Of a stretch of 64,000 bases of DNA, positions 21,977 through 31,898 are shown in pieces. The stretch is from Gigaspora rosea (lineage: Eukaryota; Glomeromycota; Glomeromycetes; Diversisporales; Gigasporaceae): NCBI GenBank assembly GCA_003550325.1, contig QKWP01000570.1:102511-166510 (forward strand), given 5' to 3'. Below the pieces are notes generated by a model that saw nothing but the letters and a program-made list of their open reading frames with translations, did not search any database and was not told where the DNA came from. A program made the position numbers and the translations under genes. Positions within the stretch are counted from its first letter, which is position 1; the number at the start of each line of letters is the position of its first letter.

Positions 21977-22470
21977 TTTCCTAGTCATAGGATACACCTC
22001 TACATGGTAACTAGGACAAGTAGGCTTTTTTGTTTTTTTTTTTTTTGTTGATTTTTTTTTTTGACGAAACTAAGTATCCTGTAAAGAAACATTAAATAAA
22101 AAAAATTATTTTAATTAAAGGTAAATAAATGGTTTAAATGTATCAAGTGAATATATTTGTTAAAATAAATTTATGTTCTCTGACTTTAATAATGACTAAA
22201 CTTTTATTATTAATAAACGTGTGAGAATAATAATATTAAATTTGCGAAATGTATATCTTCAAAATTTCCCAAAATATATGAGTTTGTTATTATTATTTAT
22301 ATTAAATTTTTTTTTATTGTTTAATAATTATTATTATCCGACAAACTCATATAATCATGAAAAAATTTCTTACTATTATTTTTTCATGTGTTATGACGTA
22401 AACATGGTTATTTAAATTAAAACTTAGCGAGCAACTCCCTATCAATCATGATTATAAATTGCCGGATAGC
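21977..22470. other. Intergenic, no feature seen
   Basis: AT-rich. Nothing supported. Confidence 0.5.
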
Positions 22471-22580
22471 ACCAATATTGTCGAATACAGTAATTTGGCA
22501 AATGATTGGCTACACATGCCGCAGAGCGGCATGTGACCATTTGCCAAATTACCGTTATTCTACAATTTTTTCCAATATTG
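22471..22580. mobile_element. ~110-bp fold-back element
   Basis: A strong hairpin: GTAATTTGGCAAATG and CATTTGCCAAATTAC are exact complements, followed inward by ACATGCCGC/GCGGCATGT around an AGAG loop. Weaker pairing extends outwards to CAATATTG. Confidence 0.85.
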
Positions 22581-22907
22581 TATACTTATTCCGTTATTTT
22601 GAATCAATCCTTATTAAAATTATAATTCTTTTATTCTCTTTTATAAACCGTTTTATAAAAAAATGCAAACACTAATCAATTATTTCAAGCTACTATAATA
22701 ATGTAAACCCCTGGTCTACTTTAAAAATTCTCTTAGCAATGGACCATTTCTTTAAGACATGAACTCAAAAGACCATGTGTAATAGGATCGTAAGGACATA
22801 TACCCAATGCTTACCAAATATAGGTTCGATATTGTTAATAATCCAAATAGCAAGTCAATGAGTTAAAACTATGAAATTATAATATAAAATTGATAAAAAC
22901 CTTATGC

Positions 22908-23620
22908 CTTCACGTGATAAATGTATCCTAATGCAGTTAATGCATCCACATTTGGTGGTAACATAGAGACTACTTTTTGGAAATATGATTCAGTAATATC
23001 CAACTCTCTAGGAAAAAAATGATCAAAACTATGATTAAAAGAATAAAAAATAAATCGGTTTAAGTTATAATAAGGTATAAATAACTATCCCAGCTGTCTG
23101 AAAGCATGGCCAAGATTAATCCATATTGTTTCCCATACTTGTGGCTGACCTTTTGCTTCCTCTGCTACCTTAAGTGCATTCTTAAAGGAATCAACTTATT
23201 GGGCATACCTGTTAAATAATTGCTTTTAGGAGCAATCTTAAAACATTTAATATACTATAATATATTACTTACTTGAGTTTTTAAAAATAAAGCACACCCA
23301 ACTCGTTTAATACTAATAAATCACTCTCACAGATTTGGGAGCTTGTCAATAGAGATTTTTCAGCAGACAGAAGATTTTTGGCTTGAAGATGTTGCATACC
23401 AATAAAAAGAGTCGGGAGATGCAAACCAATTATATGATTATAAAAAAATGGTAATAATAGATCAGTTTTATAGTAAAGCAAAGATAAAACAATACATTGA
23501 ATATAATTTTGCTGCAGCTGTGATCATGCTCTGATTCTATAGCATATAGCAAAAGCATGTTCAAATCCTACCCACGCTGGCCCGCAATGAGAATCCATAG
23601 TAGATGCCTTGCTAAATATG
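22908..23620 (-). pseudogene. Decayed APC6/Cut9/Cdc16 TPR subunit fragment
   Basis: Minus-strand blocks in order: SKASTMDSHCGPAWVGFEHA (about 23545-23615), HLPTLFIGMQHLQAKNLL through CESDLLVLNELGVLYF (23281-23430), DSFKNALKVAEEAKG through ETIWINLGHAFRQL (about 23090-23200), and ESYFQKVVSMLPPNVDAL through GYIYHVKA-stop (22908-23012). These are the TPR repeats of the APC/C subunit called Cut9 or Cdc16. Defects: an extra T after VLYF shifts the frame (23280s), TAA interrupts YAQ-stop-VDSF (about 23197), and a small duplication breaks the frame after HAFAI. N-terminal and C-terminal parts are missing. Intron-like gaps are kept. In other fungi the intact protein is part of the cell-cycle ubiquitin ligase; this copy is a relic. 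Confidence 0.75.
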
Positions 23621-24134
23621 GATATTTTTAATGACATAATTTAACGAAATTAAAATATTGTATTATTTAGAGCAATATTGTTAAATGATATTTTGTTATT
23701 CTAAAACTGAAAATTCTACCCATGTATTCTTTCAAGTTCGTTTATATTAGGTTAGGGTTAGGGTAAGTGCTCAGTTAGGGTTTGTATTTAGGTTGTTATA
23801 TAGTAAAATCGCTCAAGAAAAACTTTTTTTTAGTTAAAAAAAGTGGTTTCTTATGCAAACTTTTGAGAAATAAGCTTTTTTTGACAAAAGAAATGTTTGT
23901 TTTGAATTTTCCTGATTATGTTACATTACACCAAATTATGACACATGATTTTCTGATCTACTTTTTGATGATGTTCTGATCTAATTTCTGACACTGGTGT
24001 TGAATGCCAGTAGTGTGCTTTAGTAAACCCATTTTTTTAAATATGATACTTTTTCAAATCTGATACAAAACCTATTTATTATATATACCAGTTTGAAAAG
24101 AGTTAACTATATTTGGAAAGTTGTTTTTATACCA
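23621..24134. other. Intergenic with worn MITE end
   Basis: GGTTAGGGTTAGGG occurs near 23752. GATTATGTTACATTACACC near 23912 resembles the right end of the element at 54176-54402 and a sequence near 11607. A matching left end could not be placed. Confidence 0.4.
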
Positions 24135-26092
24135 CATCAGCAAATTTTAATAGCATAATCTTACGTAAGATCTTACGAACTGTAATATAAGCAAAATATT
24201 ACATAATATATTTCGAAATATTTCGAAATATCAAATTTTCGAAATATTATGAAAGTAATTTCGAAATATTTCGAAATATGTTACAAAATATTTTGAACCC
24301 TTTTAAAATATTTTAGGACTACTGTAGGAAACCAAGCTGGATCAGTAGATCTGTAACCTGGATCGCGCATTAGACTGATTTTTCGAAATAGTTAGAAATA
24401 GTTAGATGATGTTCAAATTCTGTACTACAAGATCAGATTAGATCTTTTGTTTATAATTAGATCTTCTATTTTGTTTTTTTTTCACTTTTTTGTTTTTCAT
24501 TTTGTTTTTGTTTATTTTTTTTGTTTTCATTTGTTTTTTTTCAATTTTTTTATTTATTTATTTTTAATTTTTTTATTTTATTTTTATTTCGGCACTTTAC
24601 AAGAAAAACAACCAACTTTTCAAAACCTTGCGCATACCAACTATGACTTCTAACATTTTCAAGAACACACCAGTAACACACCTCCAGCAATTTCTAAATT
24701 TTCAAGAACGCTTCTTTAGAGAAATTAGTGCAAGTTTTTGCAAGTTTTTGCAAGTTCTTGCAAGGTTTCGCTTCATTTATCTTTTTCGTTTCGTGTTTTT
24801 TGTTTTTGTTTTTTTAGTTTATTTTTAAAATTTTTTTATTAATTTATTTTATTTCGGAACTTTGTAAGAAAAACAAACAACTTTTTGAAACCTTGCGCAT
24901 GCCAACTATGACTTTCAATACTTTCAAGAACATATACAAGCAATTTCTAAATTTTCAAGAATGCTGTTTAGAGAAATGAGCGCAAGTTTTTGCAAGTTTT
25001 GCAAGTTTTTGCAAGTTCTTGCAAGGTTTCATTTCATTTATTTTTTCATTTCGTGATTTTTGTTTTTGTTTTTTGGTTTATTTTTAAAATTTTTTTATTA
25101 ATTTATTTTATTTCGGCACTTTGTGAGAAAAACAAAACTTTTTGAAACATTGCACATGCCAACTATAACTTTTGACACTTTCAAGAACATACTCCCAGCA
25201 ATTTCTAAATTTTCAAAAACACTTCTTTAGAGAAATAGGTGCAAGTTTTTGCAAGTTTTTGCTAATTTTTGCAAATTTTTGCAAGTTCTTGCAAGGTTTC
25301 GCTTCATTTTTTTTTGTTTCATGTTTTTTGTTTTTGCTTTTTTTTGGTTTATTTAAATTTTTTTTATTAATTTTATTTTATTTCAGCACTTTGCGAGAAA
25401 AACAACAACTTTTCGAAACCTTGTGCATGCCAATTACGACTTCTGACACTTTCAAAAACGATAGAAAACAAAAAAGCGAAAATTATAGCTAACCGTGAAG
25501 TGAGCAAAAATAAGTGTATAGGGTTAGTTTTTTGTATATAGTAATAGAATTAGATGCAACGAAGTGCAAAAGTAGTTTAAAATATTTGTAATAGTGTAAA
25601 AATAATATGTAATATATAATAAAGTATGTAATATTAATTAAAAATGTATATTTATAAATTATAATATATTAATAATAAATAAAAAAATAAGAATTTTATA
25701 TTAAATTGCAAAACCATGCGAAATATTGTAAAAATCTGTAAAAAAGCATAATTATATAAATATATATATTGTTTATTTATTTTTAAAAAATTTTGAAAAT
25801 TTGCGAAAATTTGCAAAATATTGCGAAAACAATGTGAAAATATCAAAATATTACTTCCTGCACGCATTAATTTATGGATTTGCATAAGTATGCGACTCCT
25901 GTAGAGGAGGTAATTTGCATTTTTTATTTGGTCTATTTCGCAACATATTTCGAAATATTTCAAAATAATAACCGTAATATTACCATAATATAACATAATA
26001 TATTACATAATATACCACATCGATTATAAGATTTTTGTAATATTACAGGCCGTATTATCTTACGTAAGATTATGTATATATAATTCGCTGAT
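24135..26092. mobile_element. ~1.96-kb TIR element carrying a tandem array
   Basis: The left end ATCAGCAAATT, followed by CATAATCTTACGTAAGATC, faces the right end TCTTACGTAAGATTATG followed by AATTCGCTGAT. The palindrome CTTACGTAAG is present at both ends, and ATTTCGAAATATTTC motifs line both subterminal regions. No transposase is encoded. The interior is the ~265-bp tandem array plus AT-rich DNA. Its right end abuts the next element directly. Confidence 0.7.
24590..25470 (+). repeat. ~265-bp tandem repeat, three full copies and a partial
   Basis: Units begin TTTCGGCACTTT-like at about 24588, 24852, 25111 and 25381. Each continues with GAGAAAAACAA, CCTTGCGCATGCCAACTA, TTTCAAGAACA, a run of GCAAGTTTTT units and then a T-rich stretch. 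Open frames here are by-products of the repeat. Confidence 0.85.
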
Positions 26093-26095
26093 ATA

Positions 26096-26582
26096 TACTG
26101 TAGGTTTCCGAAAATAAGCTACTTCAAAAGAAGCTACTCCCCAGATTTTCAAAAAACTTTTTAAAGAATCGTTAACAGTCACTACATATAAAACTTTTTT
26201 TTTTTGTTAAATGTTAAGGTGAAACCTTGCTTTTATCTTTATTAAATTTAATAGAAACTTTTTACAATACTGAAAGAAATTTCATTTTTTTAAATCTAAT
26301 ACTAAGAATAAAAACTCAGACATATATCTAAATAAATCTAAATACTTATCTGCGGCCTAAACCTATATAAAACTTTTTTTTACTATATAATCTTCAAAAG
26401 TTCAATTAAGTAAAGTTGTTTAGCACAACGAAATACACCTATTTCATGGTATTTGGTCAACTTTTTATTAGTACGTTTTTTAATTTTTCAAAAAATTTAA
26501 CAATTTGAAAATAAGCTACCCCACAAATTTTTGTGTAACTTTTTGGCCAAAAAGGGTAGCTTATTTTCAGACAAATACAGTA
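26096..26582. mobile_element. TIR element (AAAATAAGCTAC family) interrupted by a retroposon
   Basis: The left end is TACTGTAGGTTTCCGAAAAT followed by AAGCTAC; the right end is its approximate complement, GTAGCTTATTTTCAGACAAA then TACAGTA. The same element occurs uninterrupted at about 59900-60217, which serves as the empty-site reference for the insertion at 26202-26364. Confidence 0.85.
26202..26364 (-). mobile_element. ~165-bp poly(A) retroposon, copy 1
   Basis: Read on the minus strand it runs from TAGGTTTAGGCCGCAGATAA to TCACCTTAACATTTAAC and an oligo(A) tail. It is flanked by the duplication ATATAAAACTTTTTTT (about 26186-26201 and 26366-26381). No internal pol III boxes were recognised; it could be a SINE or the 3' end of a LINE. 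Confidence 0.8.
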
Positions 26583-26888
26583 AATGGGCAATCTTTAATT
26601 TGAGTGCATATAATATTAGCTCTAAAAGATCTCAAACTCAAAATGTAATCAATTATATTGAACAATTAATAGCTAAAACTAAAAAAAAACAAATAAATAT
26701 TAGATTTTGCTAGTAAATATGTGGCTGCACAGTAAATTATATTTTATTTTTTTTATTTTTGTATTTTTTTTGAATTATTTTATTAATAGTTGTTTATTAT
26801 TATAGCTAGTAATTATAAAAAAAAACATTTTTCAAAAATTTTTTTATTATGTATAGCCCACTAGATAAATTTAATATTTTAAAACGTT
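26583..26888. other. AT-rich spacer, no gene
   Basis: No supported feature. It ends with the left copy of the 16-bp duplication that flanks the next retroposon. Confidence 0.5.
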
Positions 26889-27030
26889 AAAGCTCAGGTT
26901 GGGAGTAAATTAGCTCTAGTCTCTTTTTCCTTAATATAGTAATTGTAAAAACATGTATTATGAATTTATAAATTATTAATAAAATGGAAGAGGGAATGGA
27001 CCTCCCTTTTAAAAAAAAAAAAAAAAAAAA
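26889..27030 (+). mobile_element. 142-bp poly(A) retroposon with 16-bp TSD
   Basis: The perfect duplication AATATTTTAAAACGTT lies at 26873-26888 and 27031-27046. The insert ends with AATAAAATGG, a small hairpin (GGGAATGGACCTCCC) and A22. This is target-primed retroposition. The body has no pol III boxes, so it may be a 5'-truncated LINE tail. Confidence 0.9.
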
Positions 27031-27401
27031 AATATTTTAAAACGTTGAGTCAATTTCAAAGAATATCTAGAGAGGCAATAAGAATTATATGTTTTTTTTT
27101 ACAAATTAACATTCTTTATAGGAAATTTTAAAGATAAACAAATGCATATTTATAACAAATATATTGCATTAATTATATCTAAGAATACAAAATAAGATTT
27201 GTATTACTTTGTTTTTATTATATTGCAAATTAGAATTTGTATTTAAAGTATAAAATATGATAATGTTTTGCAAAAAATTATAGATTAGTATCTTAATTTA
27301 ACTTTTTTTTATTAGTTTCTTTTTATCAAATTATTTTTGTTTTATAAAAATTTTTTTGTTTTTGTTACACAGATTTGCAAATTTAATTTACCTATCAGTT
27401 A

Positions 27402-27567
27402 GGGGCATGCCATTTATTACATAATTTTTACCATAGATATATGGTCAGAGATAGTGATCACGTCTTTAAATTATATTAATCAATCAGAATTAGATAAAAT
27501 AATTACACCATACATGGGTAGAGGTGGCTACTAAGTAAAAAATATTATGTAATAATTGGCACGCCCC
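27402..27567. mobile_element. ~170-bp MITE
   Basis: The ends GGGGCATGCCATTTATTACA and TGTAATAATTGGCACGCCCC are inverted repeats with two mismatches. The interior is AT-rich. Confidence 0.75.
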
Positions 27568-30240
27568 TTACAGGACATGTTTTTTTCAGAGGTTTCAAAT
27601 TTAATGGCTATTATAGCAATGTAATCAAACAGATAAGTATCCTATCTAAGCTAGCTAATAATAAAACAACTTTACATAATAGTATTTGAAATCTTTCTAA
27701 CAATATTTCTAATATTATAAATGACACTAGTTTTAAATAACTTTGGCCAATTTGCAAAAACTTTTATATTTTTTGTAGTTTTTTAAATAAATTGCAGCTC
27801 AATTATATGAAGTTCTTTATTTATTGTTTTGGGTACCTTACAAAAATATTTGAATATTATAAAAACTTGAAATTTAAAGCAAGTATAAAAGCATACACTA
27901 GAATGAATAGATACAATTCTTAATAATTCTTTTTTTTGTACTATATTCTGAATACAAACTTATTAAATTTAATAGTATAGTTACAATTTATTCTAAAAAT
28001 TAGACAATAGCTAAAATATTACTATAAAGTATAGTTTAATTGCAAATCTATATCTATCTTGTAGAGTTTTTCAAACTCAAATCAAATTAAATATTTAGTA
28101 TATTTCAATTTGATCAAATTAAATAAGCTTTTTTTGAATTTAATTTGAATTAAAAATTTTGTATTTGAATTGGATTTAATTTAAAATTTTTTAAAACTAA
28201 ACAAGGCCTTATTTTTAAAAACAATTTTTTTTTTTAACAATCTTGTACGAAATTTTATTAGATAAAAAATTGTTTATCATACTATATAATAAAGCTAATT
28301 ATCTAAAGTTAGATTGGCTAGTGATTGGCCAATGCCCAGCTTTTCCAAATAGTGCCCAAGTATGATTGTTATTCTGATATTCATCAACTGAAGCCTATAT
28401 ATGCAATTGATTATATATATAACTTCAGCTATAACAAGTACTTAGCTACCTTTTCAAAATCTATTCCTTCTAAAACTTTTTTTCTAAGCTTTTTATAAAG
28501 AAGAATAAAAAAAAATGAAAAAATTAAGAGGGCAAAGCAATACTACCTAAACAAGAAACCAAAAATGAAACAAAAAACCAAAATATAACTAACATAAAAG
28601 AAAAAAAAACCAAAGAAAAAACAAAAAAAAAAAACAGAAAATGAAGGTGCTATTAAGCCTATACTAGACTATAAAAATTATATAACACTGTATAGTCACA
28701 AACTATTATAGTGTTATATGTATATAAAATAAAAGAAAAAACTATGTCTATGTTAAAAATTTCTTCACGTGCCCTCCAGATTTTATAATATATCATTTAT
28801 TGTTTATTTGTATATAGCAACCATACTTACTTGTAACAATACCAGTTCTGATCTGGAGACTATTTCCAATTTGAAAGAAGTAAACACTACTGATCTTTTG
28901 GAGAGGATAAACTAGGATTTCTACTTTTTGGTAAAAATTTTGAAAAAACCAAAGAGATGAAACGAAAAAACACACAAGCATACCAAATAATAAAAAGTTG
29001 TAAGAGTTACACTGTATATAATAAGATATTTCAAAAGTAAACTTCAGTGTTTAAGCCCACTACTTTTTTGCTCAATAGTGCTAAAGTCTAACTAAAAGCA
29101 CCATCTATCAAATCTATTTAGAGATGTCCCAGGTCTCTTCTTCCTGTAGTATTTCAGTTTTTCAATTGATAGCTTTTTGTTTTAGTTACTGTTTAGAAAC
29201 CCATTTTACTATTTTATATATTAGATATATAGTTTCGTAAATCGGGCTTCTTAAAAAATTTGGTACAAGGGATTATTGGGAAGAGTTGTCTATCTTAAAA
29301 AAAAAATTTTAAAATTTTACTTATAAATTTTTTAAATTCAATCAAATATTTCAAATATTTAATTAAATCAATCAAATATTTATCAATTTGAATTTGATTT
29401 GATTTGAAAATTTGGTATTTGAATTTGATTTGAGATCAAATATTTAATCAAATATTTGATAAAATCAAATCAAATTGCAGAACTCTACTATTTTGGCTGA
29501 ATTAATACAGTAAAATATAAACAGGAAGCTAACCCATATGATATAAAATCATTTAAACAATTCAAAAAAGATTTAGTATAGTGCTAGACAGTAAAACATA
29601 TTCAACATGTATTAATAAAACTTTAAAGTGTTATAACTTTTTTAAAACCAGCTAAATCAAAAAACCCTCTAACAAATTGATATAACTATATTTTTGTTAA
29701 AGGATTTTTTTTATTTTTTTGTTTTGAAAAAGTTATAAAGAATTAAAGTTTATATGAGTTCAAAAATTGGCATTTAATATAGAAAAAAGAAAAATATATA
29801 GATTTTTAACCAATCAAAATCTATTACACCAAAATTAGCCAATCAGAATTGATTATATAAGCACCAAATTGGTGCCTATATGTATAGATTGGATGTCTTT
29901 TACTGTCCCGTACTGTAGATTTTTGAGAGTCAACTAAAGAAGTAGGACAAGAGTTAACATAAGCAGCAATTTGTATTCATGGAATTTGTATTAACTTTGC
30001 AGCTGTAGATAATTTATGGTTTTTTATGGGGTTATTGTATACTAATCACAGAGTTTGATTGTAGGTTTGGTTATCTCTAATTTATTTTTATAACCATTAG
30101 ACTAATTCTAATTGATATTTGTTATACAATGTTATAACAAAATAAAGTCTTGGTGATAAGTCAAATTTGAATTGATATTCTTTGGTCTCGTAAAATAAAA
30201 ACTGCAAAATAATATAACAACCAAATTCATAGACTACATA
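27568..30240. other. AT-rich, repeat-derived DNA without a gene
   Basis: Two tracts of ATTTGAATTTGATTTGA-type low complexity occur (about 28070-28190 and 29310-29480). At about 29850-29945 the sequence TATATAAGCACC...ACTGTCCCGTACTGTAG could be a promoter for the coding-like stretch that follows. Nothing else supported. Confidence 0.5.
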
Positions 30241-30246
30241 TTGTGA

Positions 30247-30960
30247 TGCCTATATTGTCAAATGATGAAAGTATTGAAAAGAAGAATTAATCATTACTGA
30301 TTTGGATTATCAAATGAGTGATAATAAAATTGAGCTATCAGACCTTATAATTATACAGAAAAAATGAAATTTAGTTACAGAAGAAGAACAATGGTAGGAA
30401 AGCCTAATTAGTGAATAGATTGAGCTTAGAGAATGTGAGAACCAATTTGAATGCAAGGATGATGAAATTTTATTATCAAGTGAATGGGACTCGGATTTTA
30501 GTTTAGGAGGATGAGAAAAACATCCTGCTGATGATGAAACAGCCAAATGGCCTTTAGAATCACTTTTTGTTTCTTCTTTAGAAACCTACTATAATTCGAT
30601 TTAGAACTTACTAACTTTTAAGAATAAGACATTCTTTTTTTTTTAAAAAAAAAAATAATTAGATTGTAAAAAAAAAGAAATAAGGCATTCGATATTATGC
30701 TGAAGCTAAGATTGAGATGTTAAGCATAAATTTGAAATGCTATCTGAATTAGAGTCAAGATATAAGCATAAATTATTAATTACAAATCGCTGATAAATTG
30801 GATTGAAAAATTAGATATTTTTATCTAGAAATTAGAGCCGAAAAAATGAACACGAAGCATTAATTCACCACCAAAAACTCGCCATTATGAGTAATACTAT
30901 AGGAATAAATTTGGTTATGAAAAGGAATTGCATTTAAAAAAAAAAGCAAACATAATGTTA
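30247..30960 (+). pseudogene. Decayed protein-coding stretch, family unknown
   Basis: One plus-strand frame reads DNKIELSDLIIIQKK, stop, NLVTEEEQW, stop, ESLISE, stop, IELRECENQFECKDDEILL, SSEWDSDFSLGG, stop, EKHPADDETAKWPLESLF. Four stops interrupt an otherwise coherent acidic protein: TGA, TAG, TAG and TGA. The two TAGs stand where CAG (Gln) would fit the local pattern. After an A/T-rich gap, a second block (HKFEMLSELESRYKHKL, EHEALIHHQKLAIMSNTIG) continues in other frames. No known family was recognised. The pattern suggests C-to-T decay of a repeated gene. Confidence 0.5.
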
Positions 30961-31898
30961 GTCGCTAATTGAATTGGTAAGGTAAAGTATTTATTAATTG
31001 TTAAAATTGGAACATTTATTGTAAATTGGAAAAGAACATAAATTTTATTCATATTTAATAAATATTTTTGTTGATTATTTTATGTGGTTCATATAATGCT
31101 TTACTAATTTGCAAGTTAAAAATCGCTAAATGAGATGATACTCGTTAGAACTCATAAATAACAAGTACTGAAGTAATGAGTTCAAGTTTAATAAATTCGA
31201 AAGATCCTTATTTTTTGAATTTAAATTGACTTATTCGATTTTTTTAAATATATTATGCGTATGATTATTAATTAAAATTGAATTATACGTAGTATTACAA
31301 AATTTTGAACAGTATAATACTAGGAGGTTAAAGTGTGGGTCTCTATATAAATTTGTGTTGAATAGTATTGAAATTTATTATATAATTTGTTCTATAGTTT
31401 CTTTAGTCAATATTTGCAAATTTCTATTGGATAGGATTATGACCTAGGTCATAATTCATATCCTATATTTTTATGACCTTATGACCTATAATAAAGGTCA
31501 TAAAGGTCATATGCCAACACTGCTACGTACTGTGGTGCACTTTTTAAAGGATTTCTTTATTTAACAGTTAACAAATGTTTATTTTTATTTAAAATTACAA
31601 ACACAAGAGTTACTCATACTACTTATAAATTTCTAAATCTACAAAAATTAAAAAAGAAATAACCTATTTTTTTTTTTTTTTACTAAATTTATTTGCTATA
31701 TATATATATACTCTAATAAAATGTTTAAACTATTAATATATTGTTAAAATAATTGGTTTTTTAGCCCCAAAATTTATTCACATAATAGTATTAGGTACAA
31801 TAATTTTTTATTAAGAGAATAACACCTATACTATTTGCAAATATCATAATTTTATAAAACTTAATACCCAATTTAACCTACTTAGAATACCAGAGCAC
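30961..31898. other. Intergenic, no gene
   Basis: AT-rich. A cluster of TATGACCT/AGGTCATA palindromic motifs occurs at about 31438-31512. Nothing coding is supported. Confidence 0.5.

Noticed and set aside
24590..25470. Repeat array as a CRISPR-like locus
   Set aside because: Units are about 265 bp, contiguous and without unique spacers, in a eukaryotic context.
24447..25492. Three Phe-rich ORFs of 66-106 codons
   Set aside because: They follow the ~265-bp tandem repeat and T-runs; their similarity is that of the DNA repeat, and frames differ.
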